Shown here one piece after another: positions 1 through 8,412 of a stretch of DNA of 21,462 nt. Both the position numbers and the translations under genes were made by a program. How positions within the stretch are numbered: position 1 is the first letter of the stretch; every line of letters starts with the position of its first letter. Origin of the DNA: an uncultured Flavihumibacter sp. (GTDB lineage Bacteria; Bacteroidota; Bacteroidia; Chitinophagales; Chitinophagaceae); contig CAMLRX010000085.1 in the NCBI GenBank assembly GCA_946482545.1, positions 1-21,462 on the forward strand, given 5' to 3'. The notes under the pieces are model-generated. The model saw nothing but the letters and a program-made list of their open reading frames with translations, searched no databases and had not been told where the DNA came from.

Positions 1-461
1 CTGAAAGCGGTGATGCTGTCGTTCGGATTCTTCAACGCGTTCAGCAGGATGCTGATAAAGCGCTGGTTGCCATTGTCTTCGTTGGCTTTGTTCACGAAGG
101 GCATGTTGATTTTTTCCCGAACATCGAGTTCCCTCCACACCCTTTGGCGGTAAACAGCATCATCTTCGCGGATGTGCTCGTAAGCCAGTGGTGTTCTTTC
201 CTTTACCAGGTTCCTTTCGATGGCGTTGTCGTTCCGCAGTGATTTGCGGATCGTATCCAGCTTCAGTTCCGGGGGAGGCGGTGGCAACTTTTTCACTGTA
301 TCCGCGGGTGGCGGTGTATTCTGCACGGCATTGTTGTTGGCGGCAGCATTGTTGGTTGTGTTGGTCCTGGTGGTTCTGCGGCGCGTTTGCGCATCGGCAG
401 TTTCAGCTACACCGGCAACCAGCGTAAGCAACAACAGTGATTTGATGATTCGGTTCTTCAT
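1..461 (-). CDS. gldN: GldN/PorN, type IX secretion protein (5' part only)
   Basis: Partial gene: the start is at 461 and the reading frame runs off the left edge after about 153 residues. The protein begins MKNRIIKSLLLLTLVAG and has a probable signal peptide cleaved near ADAQ (residue 25). A low-complexity Arg/Thr/Asn stretch and a Pro-rich stretch (PPPPPE) follow. The conserved GldN core then begins (LAYEHIREDDAVYRQRVWRE, then INMPF). Known of the family: GldN is periplasmic, partners the GldK lipoprotein ring and is needed for T9SS secretion. It is the last gene of gldK-L-M-N, 12 bp after gldM and presumably co-transcribed. The missing C-terminal part cannot be judged from this window. Confidence 0.93.
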   Translation of the reverse strand, partial: MKNRIIKSLLLLTLVAGVAETADAQTRRRTTRTNTTNNAAANNNAVQNTPPPADTVKKLPPPPPELKLDTIRKSLRNDNAIERNLVKERTPLAYEHIREDDAVYRQRVWRELDVREKINMPFVNKANEDNGNQRFISILLNALKNPNDSITAF

Positions 462-473
462 TATACAAACGAG

Positions 474-2009
474 TTATTTCAAATTAAAGAAAATACCGGG
501 AATAGCACGGATTTTTCCGTCGGGGCCCTGTACCCTGATCTCATCGAAGAAGATAGAGGTACCTGGGGTTGCGCGGCTGATCAGCCCTGCAGCGTTTCCG
601 CTCCAGCGGGGACCGTCGTTGGCGAACTGCTGGTAAGAAGCAATCTCTCCACCTTTCGCACCCAGCACATAGCTGATTACTTTGAAAGGAGCATCGAAAT
701 CAGAATCTTTCAACTTAGCGATCAGACCACCCTGCGCCTTGAAGTTCGCAGAAGCCATAGCGCCACCCCCTGAACCGCCTACCATTACAACGGGATCCGG
801 CAGTACTTTACACCTCATGGAGAAGGGCGTGGATTTGCCATCAGCGGTTACGATAATTTCAGCGGGACCGGTCTTGTTGGGGATCGCGATGTAACGGTCA
901 CCACCAACCTTTCTCAGTTCACCACCAGTGAAACGTACACTTACTTTTTCGGAACCAACGCTACCACCGGAGATGGTGAGCGGGTTCTCAACACCCTGGT
1001 ACAGCACGTTCATTTTCTCGAGGAAGATGGAGGCGCCTGAGGGAGAGCCGACAGTGTATTCAATTACTTTATCGATGGTGGCTTGTGTGCCATCAGGTTT
1101 GGTATAAGTGATTTTTACCGGCACTTTGTGAGAGCCAACACCATCCACTCTTGATTTCCATACTGCAGCACCATCAGCATTGAGCGGCTGGGCTGAACCA
1201 TTAATGGTGATAGAAGGCTTCGATTTACTGCTGAATGCACCAACACCTGCAGTAATTTCCAGTTCCTGACCAGGCATCAGGTAAGTAGAGTTAGTTCCGG
1301 CAAAAGCCTGGAAGGCATCATATACTACTTGTACCTGTCCGATCTGTGAGTGGAAATAATCCACCAACTGTGCTTCTGAACTTTTCACATCGTTCTGGAA
1401 CTTGCTCAGGATAGTAATCGCTGCAATGGACGGGGTCATTCTGAAATAAGCGGATGACCAGTCTTTGTTCGCGGAAGATCCTGTTTCAGACTTAGGCGGA
1501 TTCAGGTCGAGCGGCAATGATTTTGTGAACTCGGCCTTTTTAGTTTCATCCTTCACCAAAGCGAGCATGTTCTCTTTATATGCTTTCAGTTTGGCGAGTA
1601 GTTCCTTCCCTTTTCCACCTTCCACCATTACACGGGTGGGGGCATCCAGGTTATCTTCTTTGAAAGATTCAACGCCTTCGTGCACTTCGAGGCCAGATTC
1701 TTTTTTGAGGTTCTGTTTCAGGTCCTCAATGTAAGAGTAGAGCGCTTCTGATTCTTTTTTCGCATTGTCTGCGAAAGGTTTCCATCTTTCTGCGCGCTCC
1801 CTTGTTTCGCTGTCTTTCAGCTTCGCTTCAAAGGAGCCGTAGGTCATGTTGTTTTTGTCGGTAATGATGCGGTTGGCTTCTCCGATACTGGCGTTTACAG
1901 TCCGGAAAGCGATGATCACCTCAGCGGATACATTCAGTGCCAGCAGGGCTGTAAGCACCAAATACATCATGTTGATCATCTTCTGCCTGGGCTCTTTAGG
2001 TAGGGCCAT
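474..2009 (-). CDS. gldM: GldM/PorM, type IX secretion motor shaft protein
   Basis: 511 residues, close to the roughly 513 of Flavobacterium GldM. The N-terminus MALPKEPRQKMINMMYLVLT leads straight into a single membrane helix (about residues 13-33) ending in the typical ALNVSAEV. Arg8 aligns with the N-terminal Arg (Arg9 in F. johnsoniae) thought to face the GldL glutamate. The rest is periplasmic: a helical first domain to about residue 220, then Ig-like beta domains, ending IPGIFFNLK. Known of the family: GldM dimers insert into a GldL pentamer and transmit proton-driven rotation to the GldK/GldN ring. It sits 112 bp downstream of gldL. That gap is long for an operon, but I see no convincing promoter or terminator in it. 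Confidence 0.97.
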   Translation of the reverse strand: MALPKEPRQKMINMMYLVLTALLALNVSAEVIIAFRTVNASIGEANRIITDKNNMTYGSFEAKLKDSETRERAERWKPFADNAKKESEALYSYIEDLKQNLKKESGLEVHEGVESFKEDNLDAPTRVMVEGGKGKELLAKLKAYKENMLALVKDETKKAEFTKSLPLDLNPPKSETGSSANKDWSSAYFRMTPSIAAITILSKFQNDVKSSEAQLVDYFHSQIGQVQVVYDAFQAFAGTNSTYLMPGQELEITAGVGAFSSKSKPSITINGSAQPLNADGAAVWKSRVDGVGSHKVPVKITYTKPDGTQATIDKVIEYTVGSPSGASIFLEKMNVLYQGVENPLTISGGSVGSEKVSVRFTGGELRKVGGDRYIAIPNKTGPAEIIVTADGKSTPFSMRCKVLPDPVVMVGGSGGGAMASANFKAQGGLIAKLKDSDFDAPFKVISYVLGAKGGEIASYQQFANDGPRWSGNAAGLISRATPGTSIFFDEIRVQGPDGKIRAIPGIFFNLK

Positions 2010-2121
2010 ATCTTAAACTATTTAAAGTAATTATTGTACGGTTGGTTTTTCAGGATCGGGATTCTAAAGCAAACATCTAATACTGAGAGAAAATGGCGCT
2101 TATAGCACACCCTTTGAATCA

Positions 2122-2886
2122 TTAAGAACGGCCCTGCATGGCGTTCAGCATATTGCCATATACCTGGTTCAGGTTGCTCAGGTTTTTGGCCAGTACACCG
2201 ATCTGCTCCTGTGTTTTCTTGGCATCTTCCACGCTGCCCTGCAATGCCTGCGAAGCGCTGGAAAGGTTACCATAGAATTTGTTCATGGCCTTCAGGTGGT
2301 TATTGGTATCCTGCAGTTCCAGTTCGTAAATAGTGTTCAGTGAGCCGAGGTTCTTGGTCATCAGTTGAACCTGCTCGTGGAATTGTTTTGTACCATCAGC
2401 CGCCTGGTTGAAAGCACCGAGTGAACTTGCGGCGCCCAGGTAAGCTTCTTTTACGGTACCCAGTGCTGCGGCGGCTTCTTTTGTTTTAGCGGTATAATCG
2501 CTGGTAGCGGCCACTACATTGGTCATGTCTTTCATCTGGGTAACAGTGGTACCCAGGCTTTTGAAACTTTCGCTCAATTTTTGCAAGTTGGCGGGTGTGA
2601 TGTCCGCGTCCTGCATCATGTTGTCCAGTTTCGCGAGAGCGGGGTTGGAAGAACCCTGGGAAATTTTCGGCAGTGCAGCGATAAGGGGTTCCATATCGTT
2701 ACCTGGAGGTGGGAGCAATGCGTAAACGATGAAGATACCTGCTTCGGTAAGCAGCCCTACGGTGAGCATGATGTCGGCAAAAGGCTTGTGAAGGATTTTT
2801 GCCCAGGCTCCGAAGATTACTACTGCGGCGCCCACACACACGATAACGTTTACGATTCTGTCAACTGATTTAGATTGTCCGGCCAT
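2122..2886 (-). CDS. gldL: GldL/PorL, type IX secretion proton-channel motor protein
   Basis: 254 residues with two N-terminal membrane helices (about 10-31 and 36-58). The first ends GAWAKILHKPF and the second contains LLTEAGIFIVYALLPPPG. Glu48 in the second helix corresponds to the essential membrane glutamate of GldL (Glu49 in F. johnsoniae), and Arg10 and Lys30 are also of the expected kind. A long cytoplasmic coiled-coil-like tail rich in Ala, Gln and Asn follows, as in the family. Known role: a pentameric inner-membrane channel that converts proton flow into GldM movement for T9SS and gliding. It lies between gldK (105 bp upstream) and gldM. Confidence 0.97.
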   Translation of the reverse strand: MAGQSKSVDRIVNVIVCVGAAVVIFGAWAKILHKPFADIMLTVGLLTEAGIFIVYALLPPPGNDMEPLIAALPKISQGSSNPALAKLDNMMQDADITPANLQKLSESFKSLGTTVTQMKDMTNVVAATSDYTAKTKEAAAALGTVKEAYLGAASSLGAFNQAADGTKQFHEQVQLMTKNLGSLNTIYELELQDTNNHLKAMNKFYGNLSSASQALQGSVEDAKKTQEQIGVLAKNLSNLNQVYGNMLNAMQGRS

Positions 2887-2991
2887 GATTAGATGTTTTG
2901 ATTTTTGACAAAGGGGTATTGATTTAAAATTCAGACGAAATTTAAACGGTTAGAATGGTTAAAAATTGTTCCGGGGGTCCGGGATTTTTAC

Positions 2992-4272
2992 TTAGCGCTG
3001 CTGAACAGGAGGCAGGTCGATCACACAACGGAAACCGATGTATGATTTCGTTGTATCCTGGTACTCGTAAGAGCGGGTTCCTGTTTGAAGGAAGAAGCCT
3101 ACATCTTTCCAGCTACCGCCGCGCAATACTTTACGTTTCATGCGGGGAGGATCTGTATCCTTAGCATTCCAGCGAATGTCGGGGTTCATATCGTGCTGAA
3201 AATTGTACCCACCTTCATAGTACAGGGAAGAGGTCCACTCCGCTACGTTTCCGGCCATGTTGTACAGACCGAAATCGTTGGGCCAGTAGGCATCTGCACG
3301 TACAGTGTAGAATCCGCCATCTTCAGGATAATTACCGCGGCCAGGTTTAAAGTTGGCCAGCAGACATCCTTTCTTGTTTCTCAGGTAATAGTTACCCCAG
3401 GGGAACATGGATTGTGAGCGACCACCGCGGGCAGCGTATTCCCACTCGGCTTCTGTTGGTAAACGGAAATCAGATTCGGTGATTCTCTTCTTGCTCTCCA
3501 GGAAACTGTTGAGGAACTTCGTTCTCCACTCACAGAAAGCCACCGCCTGTTTCCAGTTGATACCCACTACAGGATAGTTTCCATAAGCGGGGTGGCTGAA
3601 ATAACGTTTGGTCATGGGCTCGTTGTAGGAATAAGAGAAGTCTCTGATCCAACAAAGCGTATCGGGGTAAATTCTTGTGTCTGTTTTAATGATGAAGGCA
3701 GAAACCGGGCGACTGGCGTTCTCTCTTTTCGCCGCTTCCTTCAGGTCGAAAGTTTCGGAGTGGTAGATCATTTTAGCAGGATCCAGCACTTTCTTTCCGA
3801 AAATCCTGTTTTCAGGGGTCACCATGATCGCTTCCAGCTTTTCCATGGTAGCCTTATCGCCATACTTGATGGTTTTCGCTTTGGTCCAGTCTACAAACTC
3901 TTCGCCATCCACCTGCTTCACGAAACCGAGTTGTTTCGCGGAGATAGAATCGCGGACGTAGTTCACGAACTGACGGTATTCGTTGTTGGTGATTTCTGTA
4001 GCATCCATCCAGAAGCCGTTGATAGACACCTGTTTGTTGCGCGCAGTGAAGGCATAGTTCATATCCTCATCGCTGGGGCCCATGTGAAAGGTCCCTGGTG
4101 GAATATATACCATACCCGGCGGCTTAGGTAATACATATTTACTACCAGGAGCAACGCCGTGCAACTGGCCATCGTTGGGGAGTCCGGAGGACTTGCCCAG
4201 CTTTCCGCAGCTTGCAGCCAGCAGTGCTAGTGTGGCTACGGCCATAAGATTGGCTAGGTTTTTCATTTTCAT
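2992..4272 (-). CDS. gldK: GldK/PorK, T9SS outer-membrane ring lipoprotein
   Basis: I place the start at 4272 (MKMKNLANLM), giving about 426 residues; 4266 is the alternative. An in-frame ATG at 4314 lies upstream of the predicted promoter -7 box and would spoil the signal peptide. The lipobox LLAASC puts the lipidated Cys at about residue 22. From about residue 54 (MVYIPPGTFHMG) to the end (LRGGSWKD, then YIGFRCVID) the protein has the formylglycine-generating-enzyme/SUMF1 fold, including LPTEAEWEYAARGG and the NMAGNVAEW motif. Known role: a structural, non-enzymatic ring lipoprotein binding GldN under the outer membrane. First gene of gldK-L-M-N. Confidence 0.96.
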   Translation of the reverse strand: MKMKNLANLMAVATLALLAASCGKLGKSSGLPNDGQLHGVAPGSKYVLPKPPGMVYIPPGTFHMGPSDEDMNYAFTARNKQVSINGFWMDATEITNNEYRQFVNYVRDSISAKQLGFVKQVDGEEFVDWTKAKTIKYGDKATMEKLEAIMVTPENRIFGKKVLDPAKMIYHSETFDLKEAAKRENASRPVSAFIIKTDTRIYPDTLCWIRDFSYSYNEPMTKRYFSHPAYGNYPVVGINWKQAVAFCEWRTKFLNSFLESKKRITESDFRLPTEAEWEYAARGGRSQSMFPWGNYYLRNKKGCLLANFKPGRGNYPEDGGFYTVRADAYWPNDFGLYNMAGNVAEWTSSLYYEGGYNFQHDMNPDIRWNAKDTDPPRMKRKVLRGGSWKDVGFFLQTGTRSYEYQDTTKSYIGFRCVIDLPPVQQR

Positions 4273-4291
4273 GTACTTAAAGGGTATTGGG

Positions 4292-4325
4292 CAAATATAA
4301 TGTTTCTCAAACATCAGCTTTACAA
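4292..4325 (-). promoter_or_regulatory. Predicted promoter of the gldKLMN operon
   Basis: On the minus strand a perfect Bacteroidota -7 box TATATTTG lies at 4299-4292, and CTTG (TTG at 4325-4323) lies 23 nt upstream, at the long end of the known spacing range. Transcription would begin near 4285-4287, giving a leader of about 15 nt before the ATG at 4272. This supports 4272 over 4314 as the gldK start. Confidence 0.55.
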
Positions 4326-4424
4326 GATTAGCGTTTAAAATTTAATTTTTCCAATCAGGTTCAACGCAATTGTATTAACGATAGGCAAGAATGTATTATT
4401 GTTTAGGATTAACATAATTTTACA

Positions 4425-6458
4425 TTATTGATTCACAAGCAATTGCATTAATTCCTCCACCGTAAAAACCGGCTGTTTACAGGCGTATTGTTCACATAGG
4501 AAAATACGTGAACCAGCTTCTGCCGGTTTGCCCGCCATCAGGGGGTAATGATCATCTCCTTCAGCCGAAGCCTGCACCACTTTTCCGGTAATGTATTTCA
4601 ATAATAGTTCCTCTAAATGACTTTCCCAGTCTGCACCCAGTATAACGATCTCTTTTAATCCATTCAGTTGTACTATTAGGCAATCCGCCCATTCCCCGAA
4701 CGAAGTTGGATACCGTGAAGCCGTTTGCCCGAAACCTTCCAGCATTTTTGAGGCACGCATGCCCCAGTCCGGTTTCCCCAACAACACGGATAAGCGTAAT
4801 AAGTTGCCGCAAAGCACCGCATTTCCAGATGGAACAGCGCCATCATAGGTTTCCTTTTTCCGGATCACCACATCGTCCTGGGCCGCGGATGTATAATAAC
4901 AGAATACGCCTTCCTCATCGGAAAAATCCTTTAGTATAACCCCGGTGAGTACTCCGGCCTTCTGCAACCAGTTATTATCTCCTGTAAGTTCCTGCAAATC
5001 GAGCAAGCCCCGCACCCAGAAAGAAAGGTCATCCAGAAATGCCGGGTACCTGGCTTCTCCATTCTTGGCGGTATGCAGGTAAGTATAGTTGCCCGCATCA
5101 AATTGTTGCTCCAGAAAACCGGCCAGCTTCAACGCCTCCTGTTTCCAGGCATCCTCCCCAAAAACGCCGGCCGCCTTACATAGCGCCGAAAGCATCAATG
5201 CATTCCAGCTCAGCAGTATTTTATCGTCCAGTCCGGGACGCACTCTTTCGGACCGGGCAACCATGAGGTTGCCTTTAACTTTATTGAGCCGTTCCTCCCA
5301 TTCTTCTTCAAACATCCCATTTTGCGCGGCAAACTCCGCTACAGAGTTTTTCACCCGGAGGATATTGGTATGTTCCCAGTTTCCTTCCGGAGAAACATCA
5401 TAAAAAGTCGCCGCCAAAGACGCATCCGCACCAGCAGACTTCATAAAATCTTCATACGACCACACATAAAACTTCCCCTCCACGCCTTCGCTATCGGCAT
5501 CCAGTGCCGCATAATATCCTCCATACGGGGAGCGCATTTCTCTCTGAAGAAAGTCGATCGTTTCACGCACCACCTGTTCATACCGCTTATTCCCGGAAAG
5601 CTGAAAAGCTTCGCATAGCACATAAATCAGCAATGCATTGTCGTACAACATCTTCTCAAAATGCGGGGCGAGCCATTCATTGTCCACGGAATACCTTGCG
5701 AAGCCACCACCGATCTGGTCGTAAATGCCTCCGGCGCACATTTTATCCAGGCTCAGCAAGGCCTGCTTCAGCGCCTGCTCATCTTTGTAAAGGTGGGCAT
5801 AACGCAGTAAATATCTTATAGAAAATGTTTGAGGAAACTTGGGGGCGCGGCCGAATCCACCTTCTGTGGTATCTGCCTGTTGCATGATGTTGTTCTTCAT
5901 CCGGTGCAGCCAATCTGTGTCTGCAGCCTCCGTTTGTTTTCCCGCACCGAATGTGTTTGCATTCAGCAGGTGCGCCGTCAGGTTTTCGGCCTGGGACTCA
6001 ATTTCGTGCCTTTTTTCATTAAATGCGGCGGATATTCCAGCCAGCACATCCAGCCAGGAAGCCCGGTTGTGCATGGGTTGCGGCGGAAAATAAGTACCAC
6101 CGTAAAAAGGTTTACGGTCCGGTGTAAGGAACACATTCAGCGGCCATCCACCACTACCAGTAATCGCCTGCACCGCATCCATGTAAATATGGTCCAGGTC
6201 AGGGCGTTCTTCCCGGTCAATTTTGATGTTGATGAAGTGCTGGTTCATAAATGCCGCCACTTCTTCATTTTCAAAACTCTCTCTTTCCATCACATGGCAC
6301 CAGTGGCACGCGGAATAGCCTATACTAACCAGGATCGGCTTCTGCTCGGTTTGCGCACGCGACAAAGCTTCTGGCCCCCATGGATACCAGTCTACGGGAT
6401 TGTGCGCATGTTGCAGTAAATATGGACTTGATTCTGAAATGAGCCGGTTGGTATGCAT
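4425..6458 (-). CDS. DUF255 (YyaL/SPATA20-like) thioredoxin-fold protein
   Basis: 677 residues, full length for the family. It opens with the family signature ([19 protein letters not shown]), followed by a thioredoxin-like domain whose CHWC motif falls at Cys51-Cys54 ([14 protein letters not shown]). [10 protein letters not shown] and [12 protein letters not shown] follow. The remaining roughly 500 residues resemble an (alpha/alpha)6 glycoside-hydrolase-like barrel ([34 protein letters not shown]). No signal peptide, so probably cytoplasmic. The biochemical role is not well established, and a redox or sugar-linked function is only inferred from the fold. It stands 142 bp after the HemD-like gene and 152 bp before gldK, and probably has its own promoter. 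A one-mismatch -7 box (TAATATTG, 6491-6484) lies upstream. Confidence 0.93.
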   Translation of the reverse strand: MHTNRLISESSPYLLQHAHNPVDWYPWGPEALSRAQTEQKPILVSIGYSACHWCHVMERESFENEEVAAFMNQHFINIKIDREERPDLDHIYMDAVQAITGSGGWPLNVFLTPDRKPFYGGTYFPPQPMHNRASWLDVLAGISAAFNEKRHEIESQAENLTAHLLNANTFGAGKQTEAADTDWLHRMKNNIMQQADTTEGGFGRAPKFPQTFSIRYLLRYAHLYKDEQALKQALLSLDKMCAGGIYDQIGGGFARYSVDNEWLAPHFEKMLYDNALLIYVLCEAFQLSGNKRYEQVVRETIDFLQREMRSPYGGYYAALDADSEGVEGKFYVWSYEDFMKSAGADASLAATFYDVSPEGNWEHTNILRVKNSVAEFAAQNGMFEEEWEERLNKVKGNLMVARSERVRPGLDDKILLSWNALMLSALCKAAGVFGEDAWKQEALKLAGFLEQQFDAGNYTYLHTAKNGEARYPAFLDDLSFWVRGLLDLQELTGDNNWLQKAGVLTGVILKDFSDEEGVFCYYTSAAQDDVVIRKKETYDGAVPSGNAVLCGNLLRLSVLLGKPDWGMRASKMLEGFGQTASRYPTSFGEWADCLIVQLNGLKEIVILGADWESHLEELLLKYITGKVVQASAEGDDHYPLMAGKPAEAGSRIFLCEQYACKQPVFTVEELMQLLVNQ

Positions 6459-6600
6459 GAAAATCCTTTTAATGCGTGAGCTACAATATTAGGGATTTTC
6501 GTTTTTACCGGTCATCTGTATTAAAACGGTGTGTCACGGAGAAAAACACGTAGGGTCGTACAATTATACAACGCAAATACCAGCAATATTTATACCGCTG

Positions 6601-7392
6601 TTATTTTGCCGCGAGGAACTTCTCCAACGCCGCCACCATAGATGGCATCTGGGGTTGCGGCGCTTTAATGTCAAGCCGGAGCCCTGCTTCTTCCACCGCT
6701 TTAGAAGTGTTCACGCCGAAGGCGCCAATGTGTGTACCATTTTGTTTGAATTGCGGACAATTATCAAACAGGCTTTTCACACCACTGGGGGTGAAAAAGC
6801 AGATCACATCAAAGTCTTTGCTGCCCAGCACTTCCTTCACATCGCCATTGGAAACAGTGCGGTACATATAAGGCGTGGCGTATTCGCAATTATGGGATTT
6901 AAGCCAGGTGCAGATATCATTGTCCTGCTGGCCTTCGGAAACAGGGTAAAGGAATTTCTCGTTCTCTTTGTGTTTGTTGATGACATCGAACATGCTCTTG
7001 TTCGTGCCGTCAGCACCGTAGAAAACTTTTCTTTTCCTGTAGAGAATAAACTTCTGGAGGTACAACGCAACGGCTTCGGTAACGCAGAAATATTTGGTAT
7101 CCTGGGATACGCTCACTTTCATTTCTTCACAAATGCGGAAAAAGTGATCGATTGCATTCCTGCTGGTAAAGATAACGGCCGTAAATTGCTGGATATCAAT
7201 TTTCTGCTTCCTGAATTCCTTTGAAGGAACCCCTTCCAGCCTGATAAAGGGATGAAACTCCAACTCTACGTTAAAGCGCTTCGCCAGTTCGAAGTACGGC
7301 GATTTATCGCTTTCAGGCCTCGGTTGGGTAATCAGGATTTTCTTTACTGATCCGGCTGCATCCGCCGCTTTTTTCGCCCCGTTCTTTAGCAT
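6601..7392 (-). CDS. hemD: Uroporphyrinogen-III synthase (HemD-like)
   Basis: 263 residues. The HemD fold is recognisable from VKKILITQPRPESDKSPYF near the N-terminus, FTSRNAIDHFF at about residues 75-85, and the second-domain motif FFTPSGVKSLFDN with IGAFGVNTSKAVEEAGL near the end. Known reaction: ring closure of hydroxymethylbilane with inversion of ring D to give uroporphyrinogen III, the tetrapyrrole branch point. The family is poorly conserved, so the activity is inferred from motifs. It follows the DUF4271 gene by 37 bp. The pairing of these two families in Bacteroidota supports both calls. The Lys/Ala-rich first 15 residues before VKKILIT may be a non-conserved extension or a mis-set start. 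Confidence 0.85.
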   Translation of the reverse strand: MLKNGAKKAADAAGSVKKILITQPRPESDKSPYFELAKRFNVELEFHPFIRLEGVPSKEFRKQKIDIQQFTAVIFTSRNAIDHFFRICEEMKVSVSQDTKYFCVTEAVALYLQKFILYRKRKVFYGADGTNKSMFDVINKHKENEKFLYPVSEGQQDNDICTWLKSHNCEYATPYMYRTVSNGDVKEVLGSKDFDVICFFTPSGVKSLFDNCPQFKQNGTHIGAFGVNTSKAVEEAGLRLDIKAPQPQMPSMVAALEKFLAAK

Positions 7393-7429
7393 TTGTTATT
7401 GAGCTAAGTTTACGTAAAGTTTAATTCTC

Positions 7430-8380
7430 TCACATATATCCGGACAACGCCTTGTAAATAATCAGCAATGGCGCAATCTCGAAAGCGCAAAGGTACAAAA
7501 AAAAGTGAAAGCGACTTACTTTAACCTCTCTCGCAACGGCTGTCCATGCTAAAAAGTAACGGAAAATGAACAGTCCGGCAATCAGTAGCCAGGAGATGGT
7601 GATGGCAAAATCGAGGACAGGTTGGCGGGTAAACGCAATAAGAACGACGGCCGGTAATAAGGCCAGTCCCAGAATCTTGTTTACGGTAAACACGATAAAA
7701 CTGTAGGTTTCCATCCCTTCCTGTACCGCGAATATCCATCCGGCCAACTTCAGCACCAAAAACTTCAACAGGTACAACATGGCGAGCGCGGCCACACACA
7801 AACCCGTAAGCGTCCAGAAACTGGTCCGCGGCACTCTTTCGTAGTGATGCAGTAGCAAGCTCACATATACTCCTCCGGTGAGCACGAAGAAAAAATTCAT
7901 CAGCAGCGAGGCGAGGGGCGTTTGCTGCATTTGTTCCCGCAGTTGTTTCTGGCGGAAAGATGTATTCCTGAATATAAGCCTGAACAGGTCCTGGAAATAT
8001 TTTCCGAACGCGATCCTGAGTATTCCCAATAGAAAGAGCAGTCCGCATACCAGGTAAAAGAACTGGTCCTTATCGGGCGCGACGCGGTGCTCCATCGGCA
8101 GCCGGAGTACATTGCCCTTGTTGTTGCCAATCAATTCGTTAGCCTGCACGGTTTTCCAATATGCCTTCCGGTAATCGAGCAACTCCGACGGCTTTTTCGG
8201 AACCGGCGGCGGAGCCACGACCGAATCTTTCACAAGGGAGGTGTCGCCTGAAACCATTTGCTGTACTGTATCGCTTACAGTGGAATCCATCCTGTTCAGC
8301 AACGTACTGTCCTGCGCACGCAATGCGTTCGTTCCCCCCAACAGGCATACAACAATAAAACAGCGGATAAAAAGAGACAT
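7430..8380 (-). CDS. DUF4271 integral membrane protein
   Basis: 316 residues. A signal-peptide-like N-terminus (MSLFIRCFIVVCLLGGTNALRAQ) is followed by a Ser/Asp/Val-rich segment and then about six hydrophobic helices, starting with FFYLVCGLLFLLGILRIAFG (about residue 88). The C-terminal segment FHFFLYLCAFEIAPLLIIYK matches what I know of the DUF4271 family. The function is unknown. It lies 32 bp after the BamA-like gene and 37 bp before the HemD-like gene, so the three are probably one transcript. A link to cell-envelope or tetrapyrrole metabolism is only suggested by that context. Confidence 0.82.
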   Translation of the reverse strand: MSLFIRCFIVVCLLGGTNALRAQDSTLLNRMDSTVSDTVQQMVSGDTSLVKDSVVAPPPVPKKPSELLDYRKAYWKTVQANELIGNNKGNVLRLPMEHRVAPDKDQFFYLVCGLLFLLGILRIAFGKYFQDLFRLIFRNTSFRQKQLREQMQQTPLASLLMNFFFVLTGGVYVSLLLHHYERVPRTSFWTLTGLCVAALAMLYLLKFLVLKLAGWIFAVQEGMETYSFIVFTVNKILGLALLPAVVLIAFTRQPVLDFAITISWLLIAGLFIFRYFLAWTAVAREVKVSRFHFFLYLCAFEIAPLLIIYKALSGYM

Positions 8381-8412
8381 AGGCGTAATGCCGGCAAAAA
8401 TATGCGTTCCTG

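Noticed and set aside
2010..2121. Promoter or separate small gene in the 112-bp gldL-gldM gap
   Set aside because: I found only partial TAnnTTTG-like strings and no credible frame with a start; it reads as an ordinary intra-operon spacer.
2961..2983. Possible terminator after gldK (ccgg-accc-ccgg followed by aacaattttt on the minus strand)
   Set aside because: The stem is only four base pairs and the T-run starts several bases later. A terminator inside gldKLMN is also unlikely.
5829..6419. Long open frame antisense to the DUF255 gene (196 codons)
   Set aside because: It is fully opposite a clearly recognised protein and has no family resemblance. Other long antisense frames in the window (for example 3592-4131, 6529-7224, 20361-21014) were rejected for the same reason.
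6459..6600. RNA gene or terminator in the 142-bp gap between the HemD-like and DUF255 genes
   Set aside because: I could find no stable GC stem followed by a U-run and no tRNA-like fold. Only a one-mismatch -7 box near 6484-6491 is visible.
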